Assembly: GCF_003149085.1 (NCBI RefSeq)
Contig: NZ_QGDT01000001.1
Span: forward strand, 434,001-498,000
DNA length: 64,000 nt
Source of the DNA: Dyadobacter jejuensis
Lineage (GTDB): Bacteria > Bacteroidota > Bacteroidia > Cytophagales > Spirosomataceae
Direction: 5' to 3'
A model generated the notes under the pieces. It did no database searches and was not told the origin of the DNA. It saw only the letters and a list, made by a program, of their open reading frames with translations. A program made the translations under genes and the position numbers. Of the stretch, positions 26,023 to 34,900 are shown piece by piece (positions within the stretch are counted from its first letter, which is position 1; each line of letters begins with the position of its first letter).

Positions 26023-26610
26023 ATGAAGACCGTTATTATCAAATACAACGCAGGGAACGTACAATCGGTAATGTACGCACTGGACAGGTTGGGGGTTAGT
26101 TATGTCTATTCCGATGAGGAGGCCGAGATTCGTTCGGCCGATCGGGTGATATTCCCCGGTGTGGGAGAGGCCAGTACGGCCATGGCCTATCTTAAAGAGA
26201 AAAAATTGGATCTGCTCATCCCCGATCTGAAGCAGCCAGTCTTTGGTACTTGTATAGGAATGCAGCTGATGTGCAAGCATTCGGAAGAGAACGATACGAC
26301 CTGCATGGGGATATTTGATGTGGACGTGTATAAGTTTGCGGCCATTCCAGGGCTCAAAGTACCGCATATGGGATGGAATAATATCAAGGCTTATCACTCA
26401 CACCTCACCGACGGGCTACCCGATAACGCCTATGTCTATTTTGTGCATAGCTATGCTGCGCCGGTTTGCGCACAGACGGTAGCAACCTGCGACTATATCG
26501 TTCCATTTAGTGCAATGCTCAAAAAGGATAACTTCTATGCAGCACAGTTCCATTGCGAAATAAGTGGAGGTGTTGGTCAGAAAATAATGGAAAACTTTTT
26601 AAAGGAATAA
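26023..26610 (+). CDS. hisH: Imidazole glycerol phosphate synthase glutaminase subunit HisH
   Basis: 195 residues from the ATG at 26023 (MKTVIIKYNAGNVQSV). The frame extends upstream into the attenuator terminator, so the earlier ATG at 25915 is not used. The glutaminase triad is present: C77 (FGTCIGMQL), H177 and E179 (QFHCEISGG). The last motif departs from the usual FHPEKSG. HisH releases ammonia from glutamine for HisF in the sixth step of histidine synthesis. It is the first structural gene of the operon, 18 bases before hisA. Confidence 0.94.
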   Translation: MKTVIIKYNAGNVQSVMYALDRLGVSYVYSDEEAEIRSADRVIFPGVGEASTAMAYLKEKKLDLLIPDLKQPVFGTCIGMQLMCKHSEENDTTCMGIFDVDVYKFAAIPGLKVPHMGWNNIKAYHSHLTDGLPDNAYVYFVHSYAAPVCAQTVATCDYIVPFSAMLKKDNFYAAQFHCEISGGVGQKIMENFLKE

Positions 26611-26628
26611 TCGTACCTACAATTAAAT

Positions 26629-27351
26629 ATGATTGAAATAATACCCGCCATCGATATGATCGATGGGAAATGCGTAAGACTTACCCAGGGCGATTATGGT
26701 AAGAAGACCATCTATAATGAAAACCCACTCGAAGTAGCTAAGGAATTTGAAGATGCTGGTATCCGGCGTTTGCACCTGGTGGACCTCGACGGAGCCAAAG
26801 CAAAAAAGGTCGTTAACTGGAAAGTTCTCGAGCGTATCGCCTCACAAACCCGCCTACATATCGATTTTGGAGGGGGTGTGCAGTCCGAGGAGGACCTTCG
26901 AGTGGTCTTTGAAAGTGGAGCCAAACAAGTGACCGGGGGGAGTATTGCCGTCAAAAAACCAGAGCTATTCGAAAAATGGTTGAGTCAATATGGAGGCGAT
27001 AAGATCATTTTGGGTGCCGATGCCAAAAATGAAAAAGTTGCTGTAAGTGGATGGGAAGAGGGAACGGAGCTATGGGTCTACGATTTTATTGAGAATTATG
27101 TAGAAAAGGGAATCTCCTATACCATCAGTACCGATGTGGCCAAAGATGGCCTTCTGCAAGGTCCCTCTTTCGATCTATACAAGAATATTCAAGATAAATG
27201 CCCCGATTTACACATCATTGCAAGTGGAGGGGTGAGTAAGTTGGAAGATGTGGAAAAGTTGGCCGAGATGAACGTCTATGGGGTTATTATAGGGAAGGCC
27301 ATTTACGAAAACCGTATTAAGTTAAGTGAGTTGAAGCGGTTCCTAGTCTAA
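26629..27351 (+). CDS. hisA: ProFAR isomerase HisA
   Basis: 240 residues, a TIM-barrel with the N-terminal motif EIIPAIDMIDGKCVRL (catalytic Asp at residue 9) and the second Asp in ISTDVAKDGLLQGP. It isomerises ProFAR to PRFAR, the substrate of HisH/HisF. Length and motifs are normal for the family. It lies between hisH and hisF in a compact operon. Confidence 0.95.
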   Translation: MIEIIPAIDMIDGKCVRLTQGDYGKKTIYNENPLEVAKEFEDAGIRRLHLVDLDGAKAKKVVNWKVLERIASQTRLHIDFGGGVQSEEDLRVVFESGAKQVTGGSIAVKKPELFEKWLSQYGGDKIILGADAKNEKVAVSGWEEGTELWVYDFIENYVEKGISYTISTDVAKDGLLQGPSFDLYKNIQDKCPDLHIIASGGVSKLEDVEKLAEMNVYGVIIGKAIYENRIKLSELKRFLV

Positions 27352-27417
27352 TTTTTTTGGGGAGCACCCCCTTTCATAAATTTAGGGTTGTCCAATCGAC
27401 CCATCAATACATTATCT

Positions 27418-28191
27418 ATGTTGACCAAAAGAATTATTCCCTGTCTGGATGTAAAAGATGGACGCACTGTCAAAGGTATAAACTTTGTCAACTTGCGCGA
27501 TGCGGGTGATGCAGTTGCCCTAGGGGCACTATATGCAGAACATGGTGCCGATGAGTTAGTCTATTTGGATATTACGGCTACCGTCGACGGCCGATCGACG
27601 TTTATCGACCTGGTGCGTCGGGTGGCTCATACCATCAATATCCCTTTTACCGTAGGCGGGGGAATATCGACGAAGGAAGATGTATCGGCTTTGCTGCATG
27701 CCGGAGCCGACAAGGTTTCCATTAATTCTGCTGCAGTAAGGAACCCGGCCCTTATCAATGAGCTCGCCTTGGAGTTTGGGAGCCAATGCATCGTAGTGGC
27801 CATCGATACCCGCTATATAGAGACTGAAAATGGAAGGGAGCATATTGTTCATACCCATGGAGGCCGAAAGGCGACCAATCTACGTACCATTCCCTGGGCT
27901 ACCGAAGTGGAGGACCGTGGGGCAGGAGAAATTCTCCTGACCTCGATGGATACCGATGGCACAAAAGATGGGTTTGCTTTGGAACTTACCGCCTTGGTGT
28001 CGGGAGCCGCTAATATCCCCGTGATTGCCTCCGGTGGTGCCGGTAATATGGATCATTTTTATGATGTGTTCACCACGGGCAAGGCCGATGCCGGTCTTGC
28101 AGCCAGCATATTTCACTTTAAGGAAATAAGCATTCCGGATTTAAAACAATACCTTTCGATAAAAGGCCTTCCCGTTAGGCTTACCAATTAA
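27418..28191 (+). CDS. hisF: Imidazole glycerol phosphate synthase cyclase subunit HisF
   Basis: 257 residues from the ATG at 27418 ([20 protein letters not shown]), the canonical HisF start; an in-frame ATG ten codons upstream would add an unusual extension. The catalytic aspartates are in PCLDVKDG (D11) and [13 protein letters not shown]. With HisH it makes imidazole glycerol phosphate and AICAR from PRFAR and ammonia. Confidence 0.95.
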   Translation: MLTKRIIPCLDVKDGRTVKGINFVNLRDAGDAVALGALYAEHGADELVYLDITATVDGRSTFIDLVRRVAHTINIPFTVGGGISTKEDVSALLHAGADKVSINSAAVRNPALINELALEFGSQCIVVAIDTRYIETENGREHIVHTHGGRKATNLRTIPWATEVEDRGAGEILLTSMDTDGTKDGFALELTALVSGAANIPVIASGGAGNMDHFYDVFTTGKADAGLAASIFHFKEISIPDLKQYLSIKGLPVRLTN

Positions 28192-28236
28192 ATTCTTGGT
28201 GCGATTTTTTTAAAGCATTCTTTTGACATTGAAATT

Positions 28237-28875
28237 ATGAATACAATGAATAAAAATAAATCTACGATAGCATTCGATAAGTCGGCCGATGGGCTGGTGC
28301 CTGTCGTCATTCAGGATGTACACTCCGACAAAGTACTAATGCTGGGCTTTATGAATGAAGAGGCCTATGAGAAGACACTCCAGGAAGGTACCGTGACTTT
28401 TTATAGCCGCAGTAAGCAACGGCTATGGACCAAAGGTGAAACTTCTGGTAACTTCTTGCTGGTCAAGGAGGTTTTGATCGACTGTGACCAGGATACCGTG
28501 CTTATAAAAGCCGCTCCAGCAGGCCCTACCTGCCATACAGGTGCCGATACCTGCTTTGGTGAAGTGATAGAAAAAAACAGTAGCAGAGGTGAAGCGGCCT
28601 TTTTGAATTACCTGCAGAAAGCCGTTATCAGAGATCGTAAATTGAACCCTAGCGAAAGTTCCTACACGACAAGTCTTTTTAACCTAGGAATCAACAAGAT
28701 AGCTCAAAAAGTTGGCGAAGAGGCGGTGGAAGTAGTGATAGAGGCCAAAGACGATAACGACGACCTTTTTAAAGGGGAGGTATCCGATCTGCTTTTCCAC
28801 TTACTGGTACTATTAGAGCAAAAAAATATTGACTTAGATGACGTAATTAGCGTACTTCGTAGTCGACACGCCTAA
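28237..28875 (+). CDS. hisI: Bifunctional phosphoribosyl-AMP cyclohydrolase / phosphoribosyl-ATP pyrophosphatase HisIE
   Basis: 212 residues with two domains. The N-terminal HisI cyclohydrolase part has FYSRSKQRLWTKGETSGN, DCDQDTV and GPTCHTGADTCF, which supply the metal ligands. The C-terminal HisE pyrophosphatase part has GEEAVEVVIEAKDDN and the acidic helix FKGEVSDLLFHLL. It catalyses steps two and three of histidine synthesis. hisG, hisD, hisC and hisB are not in the window and must be elsewhere. Further in-frame ATGs at 28246 could also serve as the start. Confidence 0.94.
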   Translation: MNTMNKNKSTIAFDKSADGLVPVVIQDVHSDKVLMLGFMNEEAYEKTLQEGTVTFYSRSKQRLWTKGETSGNFLLVKEVLIDCDQDTVLIKAAPAGPTCHTGADTCFGEVIEKNSSRGEAAFLNYLQKAVIRDRKLNPSESSYTTSLFNLGINKIAQKVGEEAVEVVIEAKDDNDDLFKGEVSDLLFHLLVLLEQKNIDLDDVISVLRSRHA

Positions 28876-28889
28876 CCCTTTATATATTT

Positions 28890-29225
28890 ATGTCCTTAAT
28901 AATTCGGCTTTTAATCAGCACCTTGGCAGTTTTAGTTGCCGCAAATATTGTACCTGGGGTACAAGTAGATGGAACCGTAACTGCCGTCATCGTGGCGGTT
29001 GTTCTGGCGTTTCTGAATACATTTATCAGACCGGTGCTTCAAATATTGGCTCTACCCATTACCATACTGACCTTGGGCTTATTTTATTTCGTGATCAACG
29101 TGCTCATGATTTTCCTGGCCGCCTATTTGGTAGATGGTTTTGCCGTAGATGGCTTCATTGCTGCCTTGTTCTTTGGGTTGATTATGACCGTGGTTTCTTC
29201 CGTATTGGGCATGTTTTTGGATTAG
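28890..29225 (+). CDS. Small four-helix membrane protein (phage holin 4-2 / superfamily IV type)
   Basis: 111 residues, almost all hydrophobic, with about four membrane helices and the family pattern NTFIRPVLQILALPITILTLG. Databases often name this family phage holin, but such proteins are widespread chromosomal genes and no phage gene is nearby. It begins 14 bases after hisIE, so it is likely cotranscribed with the his genes. Confidence 0.8.
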   Translation: MSLIIRLLISTLAVLVAANIVPGVQVDGTVTAVIVAVVLAFLNTFIRPVLQILALPITILTLGLFYFVINVLMIFLAAYLVDGFAVDGFIAALFFGLIMTVVSSVLGMFLD

Positions 29226-29291
29226 GAGACCAGGTGAAGGGCCTCCTAACAACACTTATTCTTTTTCGCATCAGATAAACCTATACACCGT

Positions 29292-29630
29292 ATGATTAAT
29301 CAACTCGATGAAATAAAAGATACCATCATGCGCTACCTGGAGACGCGCCTCGATTTGTTCAAAATTGAAACGCGAGGCAGGATCGAACAGGCTATCGTGA
29401 TGGTCGTATATGGCATTTTACTCTACAGTATCGTGCTCGTTGGCCTCACGCTGGGAACGGTATTGTTGGCTAACTATCTCAACGAACGACTGGATAGTGC
29501 CTATCTTGGCTATGTTATAATTTTAGGCATCGTCTTGTTAAAGCTGATCGTGTGGGTAGTGTTCCGAAAGTGGACCATGCGCGTATTAGGGGGGATCATT
29601 GCCACTTTTATGTCCAAGAAGGAAGAATAA
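29292..29630 (+). CDS. Small membrane protein (holin-X / phage holin family 3-6 type)
   Basis: 112 residues: a charged amphipathic N-terminus (LDEIKDTIMRYLETRLDLFKI), two membrane helices (about residues 35-60 and 72-92) and a basic tail ending KKEE. This layout is typical of small envelope proteins called phage holin family members in Bacteroidota. It sits between another holin-like gene and a YtxH-like gene, a set probably involved in the cell envelope or stress; the role is unknown. Confidence 0.75.
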   Translation: MINQLDEIKDTIMRYLETRLDLFKIETRGRIEQAIVMVVYGILLYSIVLVGLTLGTVLLANYLNERLDSAYLGYVIILGIVLLKLIVWVVFRKWTMRVLGGIIATFMSKKEE

Positions 29631-29668
29631 TTTATCCAATCTTAGGGCATTTAGTCGGGGCTAATTGT

Positions 29669-29676
29669 TAATTTTG
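29669..29676 (+). promoter_or_regulatory. -7 promoter box before the 145-residue protein
   Basis: TAATTTTG is an exact TAnnTTTG match 47 bases upstream of the start at 29724. This suggests an additional internal promoter for the 29724 gene and the GGGPS gene. A -33 TTG is not obvious. Confidence 0.4.
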
Positions 29677-29723
29677 GCTCCCGGTACGCCAAATGTCCTG
29701 TTCATCCATAAACCAGTTTAGAG

Positions 29724-30161
29724 ATGAGTTCATCAGCAGATTTGACTTCGAAAATATCAGCAAAGCCCTTTTCGTCGGATACTCAGGCCCAGAAAGAAGA
29801 GCTAGAGTTGGAAATTGGCCTGTTTAAAGACCAATTAGACCAGCAACTCGACGGGCTTAAGACCCAGGCCACGGTGGCAGGTAAAAAGGCCTTGATTGTA
29901 GGAGGGATAGTAGCGAGCACCTATATTGTAATGAATGCCTTGCTCCCCAAAGAAAAGGAGGACAAGCCCCAAAAAATTAAGGATATCGAGGTTGACGAGG
30001 TAATCGAAATTCCTACTAAAAAGAAAAAAAATAAGGCGACGCAGGAAGTTTTGAAAGCTGCTCAAGGCATAGCTTGGACCCTTGCGGTTGGCTGGGCTCG
30101 CAAACAACTAATGAATTATATTGCGGCTGACCGAAGAGCGAATGAGAAAAATAAACTATAA
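29724..30161 (+). CDS. Small protein with one membrane segment and coiled-coil-like N-terminus
   Basis: 145 residues. The N-terminal 60 residues are polar and helical with acidic/basic heptad-like spacing (KEELELEIGLFKDQLDQQL). One hydrophobic segment follows (ALIVGGIVASTYIVMNALL), then a Lys/Glu-rich linker and a C-terminal segment (GIAWTLAVGWARKQLMNYI). It resembles YtxH-like stress or envelope proteins only in general layout. Its last 20 bases overlap the GGGPS gene, which indicates translational coupling. Confidence 0.7.
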   Translation: MSSSADLTSKISAKPFSSDTQAQKEELELEIGLFKDQLDQQLDGLKTQATVAGKKALIVGGIVASTYIVMNALLPKEKEDKPQKIKDIEVDEVIEIPTKKKKNKATQEVLKAAQGIAWTLAVGWARKQLMNYIAADRRANEKNKL

Positions 30162-30915
30162 TATTAAGGAGCAATTGCTGAAAGAGCGGGCCGACAATAG
30201 ACGCTCTTTTGCCGTATTGCTCGATCCTGACAAGATAGACTTTGAACAATTCACCGGATTTTTGGAAGTGGCTGTTCAAAATCAGGTCGATTATTTTTTC
30301 GTAGGTGGGAGTCTTATCACCGAATATTCCATCGATAAGCTCATTGCAGCGGTCCGACAATATACCCAAATTCCGGTCATTCTCTTTCCAGGAAGCAGCT
30401 TGCACATCGACGAATCGGCCGATGCAATTCTGCTTCTTTCCTTGATTTCGGGGCGTAATCCAGAGCTGCTCATTGGCCAGCATGTCATTGCCGCCCCGCT
30501 CATCAAAAGGAGTGGATTGGAGGTATTGCCTACCGGTTATATGCTCATAGAGAGCGGTAGGCTTACTACCGTTTCCTACATTAGCAACACCACGCCTATT
30601 CCGAGAGATAAACCCGCTATCGCCGCCTGTACGGCTGCCGCTGGAGAGCTTTTGGGGCTGAGTCACATATTTTTAGATGCTGGGAGCGGGGCTATATACC
30701 CGGTGCCTCCTAGGGTTATATCTGCCGTTCGCCAAGTTGTGGCTGTCCCGATTTTGGTGGGAGGTGGCATCAATTCTTACGAAAAAGCTTCTTCGGCTTT
30801 GGAAGCCGGAGCCGACGTGATCGTGGTAGGAAATGGGATCGAGGAAAATGCTAACTTACTGCCCGAAATAGCCTCTGCTGTTCGCGCATTCAACGAGCGA
30901 ACTGAAAATGTTTAA
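30142..30915 (+). CDS. Geranylgeranylglyceryl phosphate synthase family protein (PcrB/GGGPS)
   Basis: 257 residues from the ATG at 30142. Family motifs are clear: FAVLLDPDKID, DYFFVGGSLITE, ILFPGSSLHID, LIESGRLTTVSYIS, HIFLDAGSGA and VGGGINSYEKASSALEAGAD. Family members transfer a prenyl chain to sn-glycerol-1-phosphate; in archaea this makes ether lipids and many Bacteroidota carry a homologue. The prenyl length used here is not predictable by eye. The start overlaps the preceding gene by 20 bases. Confidence 0.9.
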   Translation: MRKINYNIKEQLLKERADNRRSFAVLLDPDKIDFEQFTGFLEVAVQNQVDYFFVGGSLITEYSIDKLIAAVRQYTQIPVILFPGSSLHIDESADAILLLSLISGRNPELLIGQHVIAAPLIKRSGLEVLPTGYMLIESGRLTTVSYISNTTPIPRDKPAIAACTAAAGELLGLSHIFLDAGSGAIYPVPPRVISAVRQVVAVPILVGGGINSYEKASSALEAGADVIVVGNGIEENANLLPEIASAVRAFNERTENV

Positions 30916-30961
30916 TGGGTTTTTGGTGGTATAAATTGTACTTTGCGAAGGATGTAAATAG

Positions 30962-30992
30962 TTTTCTAAGGAAATTTTAAGTTCTTAGAAAA
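30962..30992. repeat. AT-rich inverted repeat between GGGPS and the small lipoprotein gene
   Basis: TTTTCTAAG (30962-30970) and CTTAGAAAA (30984-30992) are perfect 9-bp arms separated by 13 bases. The stem is weak, and no clear U-run follows. It may be a terminator for the his/GGGPS transcript or an operator for the promoter at 31007-31040. Confidence 0.5.
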
Positions 30993-31006
30993 ATACAATC
31001 CAAAAA

Positions 31007-31040
31007 TTTGGGATTTGTCATTTCTTTGGTATTACCTTTG
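31007..31040 (+). promoter_or_regulatory. Promoter of the small acidic lipoprotein gene
   Basis: TTTG at 31007-31010, a 22-base spacer and TACCTTTG at 31033-31040 match the Bacteroidota consensus fully. The start codon is 26 bases downstream. This is one of the best promoter matches in the window. Confidence 0.72.
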
Positions 31041-31066
31041 TAGTGAACCTTAATTACACCCAAAAA

Positions 31067-31249
31067 ATGAAAAAATTCTTTGCTTTTGCTTTTGTTGCCG
31101 GGATGGTAGCATTCGCTTCTTGTACTAGCAAACCTGCTGAAGAAGCAGCTGACTCTACTGCAGTTTCTGTTGAATCTGTAGAAGTTGACACTATGGCTGT
31201 TGATACTACCATGGCTGCTGACACTACTGTTGAAGTTTCTGCTGAATAA
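31067..31249 (+). CDS. Small acidic lipoprotein
   Basis: 60 residues from the ATG at 31067 (MKKFFAFAFVAGMVAFASC): a lipoprotein signal with lipobox FASC. The mature part is about 42 residues of low complexity, rich in Ala, Thr, Val, Asp and Glu with repeats of the form VDTxxVDTTMAADTT. There is no globular domain. An in-frame ATG eight codons upstream is less likely. Such short, highly expressed lipoproteins are common in Bacteroidota but their function is unknown. It has a strong promoter and strong terminator of its own. Confidence 0.82.
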   Translation: MKKFFAFAFVAGMVAFASCTSKPAEEAADSTAVSVESVEVDTMAVDTTMAADTTVEVSAE

Positions 31250-31274
31250 TCAGAAAACTCAGGTTTTGAAATTG

Positions 31275-31305
31275 GAAAGCCCTATTTTTATAGGGCTTTC
31301 TTTTT
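31275..31305 (+). terminator. Intrinsic terminator of the small lipoprotein gene
   Basis: GAAAGCCCTAT (31275-31285) pairs with ATAGGGCTTTC (31290-31300) over 11 bp with a 4-base loop and a T5 tail. It ends just 11 bases before the SprT-like start codon at 31317. Confidence 0.92.
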
Positions 31306-31316
31306 GTTTATAGCCT

Positions 31317-31940
31317 ATGTCCTTGCCCAGCAATTTTTTTAAAGGCTTGGTGCCAGAGTCTGCCGAAGCGTATTGTCAGCAGCTATTTATGGCCCAGCCG
31401 GTTCACTTGGTTGTGAGTAGGCCACGGCGTACGCGTCTAGGCGATTTTACTGTCAAGCCAGGCAAGAGGCCTCGGGTGACGGTCAACGCCGACCTCAACC
31501 CGTATAGCTTCTTGATCACCTATCTTCACGAAATGGCCCACCTGCGGGTATACCTGCACAGAATGTCGGTGGGTGGCCTACGCGAGGCTCCGCATGGACC
31601 TCAGTGGAAGAAAACCTTCCAGGATTTACTGATTCCGGTGGCCAACGAGCAAGTTTTTCCTAAAGAAATACTGGTTCCCTTGGTCGACTATATGAAGAAT
31701 CCGCGAGCGTCCTCGTCGGCAGATATGCCTTTATATATCGCCTTACGGAATTTTGATACCCTTCAACCCAGCCATGAGAATAAAATACGGCTTCTAGACC
31801 TCAATGAAGGGGCTTCTTTCGTTTTTCAGAATAGAGTCTTTGTGAAAGAGACTATTCGCCGTACTCGGGTGCTGTGCACCCATCAGGCTTCTCAGAAACG
31901 ATACACCATCCCCGCACATGTATTGGTTGAAATATATTAA
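31317..31940 (+). CDS. SprT-like zinc-binding protein
   Basis: 207 residues with the SprT-type HExxH motif (HEMAH, H71-H75) and the third ligand in APHGPQWKK (H93), placed like the HGxxW/F motif of SprT/Spartan-like proteins. The C-terminal half is an extra region without the four-Cys zinc ribbon of E. coli SprT. There is no signal peptide, so it is cytoplasmic. Its 3' end overlaps porU by 23 bases, and both genes are probably translated together, but a functional link with secretion is not known to me. Confidence 0.85.
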   Translation: MSLPSNFFKGLVPESAEAYCQQLFMAQPVHLVVSRPRRTRLGDFTVKPGKRPRVTVNADLNPYSFLITYLHEMAHLRVYLHRMSVGGLREAPHGPQWKKTFQDLLIPVANEQVFPKEILVPLVDYMKNPRASSSADMPLYIALRNFDTLQPSHENKIRLLDLNEGASFVFQNRVFVKETIRRTRVLCTHQASQKRYTIPAHVLVEIY

Positions 31941-34900
31941 GACTTTACGACTCCTACTTGCCTCTTTCGTTGGATGTGGCTTTTTGCTCACATTCACTAC
32001 CCTTAGGGCTCAAAATACCTCCCGATTGGTGTCGGGAGCTTGGATGAAATTGGGCGTTACCAAGACGGGTATCTACAAAGTGGATCGGGACTTTATCCGG
32101 AAAATAGGCTGGGATCCTACGAGTATCGACCCGCGTACCGTCAAAATATATGGCCTTGGTGGGGCCATGCTTCCACAAGCCAATAGCCTGGCCCGCCCCG
32201 CTGAGCCCCTCGAGGGTGCCGCATGGTTCGATGGCCAGGCAGATGGCCAATGGGATGCCTCCGATGCCTTGTACTTTTATGCCGAGGGGCCGCATACCAT
32301 CTTTTATGATTCCGATACCAAACGACTGGCTCATCAACTTCATAGCTATAGCGACACCAATTACTATTTTATTACCTATGGGGGCCAAGTGGGTAGGCGT
32401 ATAGAAAGTAGTGCCTTACCCCCATGGGCTGGACAGCCTCTCCTCACTAGTTTTGTTGATTATTGGTTTCATGAAACGGAAAGGTACAACCTGTTACAAT
32501 CGGGCCGGAGGTGGTGGGGTGAATATCTTGGGGGCTCCCCTTTGGCAGTAAGCGTTCCAATGTCCGATCTTTTGCCAGGCAGTGAGGTTTCAGTCCGTTT
32601 TTCAGCCATAGCTTCTGCTCAGGTTACCACTGGCTTCACCCTTACACTGAATGGAGCTACCATAGGCACGGGGAATTTTGGTACGGTGCCTGGCCAAACC
32701 TATACCCAAAAAGGAGCCATTGCCGAAGGGAGTTATGTGAGTACCCTGAGCGGAGCTCCTGCCGATATTCAAAATATTACGGTCGCCTACCATAATAATG
32801 GTCAGCTTTCGGCTCAGGCCTTTCTTGACTACCTGACTTTGCAAGGCCTGAGGTCCTTCAAAGCCTACGACCAGCAGCAGATCTATCACTTTTTGCCTGC
32901 CAGCTCCGATACCACCAGCTACCATATAGATGGATTGAGCGGGAGTGGGCAGTTATGGGATGTAACGGTGCCCCTGTCGCCAGGGTTGTTGCTGAAGGGT
33001 ACTACGGCCAATTTTAGCCTAAAAAATAGTCGTCGTTATCGTCGGTTTATAGGCTTTGATCCTCAACAGGCCTTAGTCCCGACCAGCTATAGCCCGGTGG
33101 ACCAACCTACCGTAGAGGTCTATGCTCAGGTCGCATTGTTGATTATTACCGCCCCTGCTTTCGTAGAACAAGCTCAGAGATTAGCCGATTTTCGGCATTC
33201 TCAGGATGGCTTGCCTTCAGCGGTCGTGACCACCGATCAGATTTATAATCATCATGCCTCCGGTAAGGCCGATCCGGTGGCTATCCGCGATTATATCCGC
33301 AACGTGTACCAAAATAGTAAGCTCAAATATGTCTTGCTTTTTGGTGATGCTACTTACGATTATAAAAACAATTTGAAGAATCAAACTCCCTCTCAGTGGG
33401 CAGCGTGGGTGCCTACTTATCAAAGTAGGGAATCGCTGTTGCCGGTCTACACCTATGCTTCCGACGATTTTTTCGGCTTTATGGACGAAGATGAGGGCGC
33501 CTGGGAGGAGTCGGTGGCGGGCGACGAACTGCTCGATATTGGAGTAGGGCGGCTTCCCGTCAAAAGTCTAGAGGAAGCCGATCAGATGGTCGAAAAGCTG
33601 ATGCATTATCAGTCTCCAGGTTCTATGGGGGCATGGCATAATACGGTACGTTTTGTAGCCGACGACGGGGATGGTAATATTCATCAGTACCACGCCTCCG
33701 AACTGGCAAAACTGATAGATCATACTTTTTTGACCAAGAAGATTTTCCTCGACGAACAACCCCAGAAGGCCGTAGAGGGGGGGCAAAGGTCGCCTGCTAC
33801 CAATGGACTGATACGAGATGGCATAGAACGGGGTTCGCTTATTATGAATTATACGGGCCATGGGGGAGGGAGCGGCTGGGCTGAAGAGCAAATCCTAACC
33901 CTTTCCGATATGATAGGCATGAGAGGGTATGATAATCTGCCTATCTTGGTTACGGCCACCTGCGACTTCGGACGGTTCGATAATATGGCTCAGGTGTCGG
34001 GTGGGGAGCTGATGGTCCTAAGTCCCAAAGGAGGAGCCATAGCGGCTCTTTCAACTACCCGACCGGTATACTCTAGTACCAACTTTACCTTAAATAAAGC
34101 CCTGTATCGGGCGTTGAGCCAAAGTGATACGCTACTGAGGCTAGGGGACTTGGTTCGTGAAACCAAAAATAATTCGCTAGTTGGCAGTTTAAACCGAAAT
34201 TTTACACTCATAGGCGACCCTTCTATGCCGGTTGTCGACCAGTCGAGGACCATAAAATGGTCCGCTGTGCCCGATACTTTGAGGCCTCAGCAAAGGGTAA
34301 AGCTACAGGGACAGATACAATTGACCCGAACCGGCGAATTGGATGGGGATTTCGATGGTGTGGCTTATCTGTCTATTTATGACCAGCCGAGTAGTTTTGC
34401 TACCCTTGGCGACCAAGATGGGCCCGAAAAGTATACCGATAACCGGAATAAGCTTTATGAGGGAAGCCTGAGCGTTCAAGGAGGAGCGTTTGAGCTCGAG
34501 TTTATAGTGCCTGTCAGCACCGATACGGCTTTTCGGATAGGGCGCGCGAGTGTCTATAGTCGCTCGGGAACTGGGACTCATACGGCATCCGCTCAGCTTC
34601 CTTTGGTGATAGGAGGGAAGGCCACGGCTACTTCCAGTGCTGCCACCCAAATCAGTGCTTTTTTGAACGACGAATCTTTCCGGGATGGTGATCTTGTTGA
34701 ACCCTCTTCGCTGTTGATGGTAAGGCTGCAAGACGAGTTAGGGATTCAGCTGAGCCAACCGGGAATAATACTAAACCTCAACGATACGCTAGAAATAGGC
34801 CTTGAAGACTATTATCGAGCCGATTTGGATGATTATACTCGTGGAACGGTAGTTTATCCCTTGCAAGATTTGCCAATAGGGCACTACACCGCAACTGTAA

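Noticed and set aside
27352-27417. GGGG-AGCA-CCCC hairpin between hisA and hisF as a terminator
   Set aside because: Only a 4-bp stem, no T-run after it, and it lies within a clear operon.
28890-29630. Prophage remnant because of two holin-like genes
   Set aside because: No endolysin, capsid, tail, integrase or other phage gene is near; these small membrane protein families are common chromosomal genes.
30016-30666. 216-codon minus-strand ORF
   Set aside because: Antisense to the GGGPS gene and its upstream neighbour, with no domain or signal peptide.
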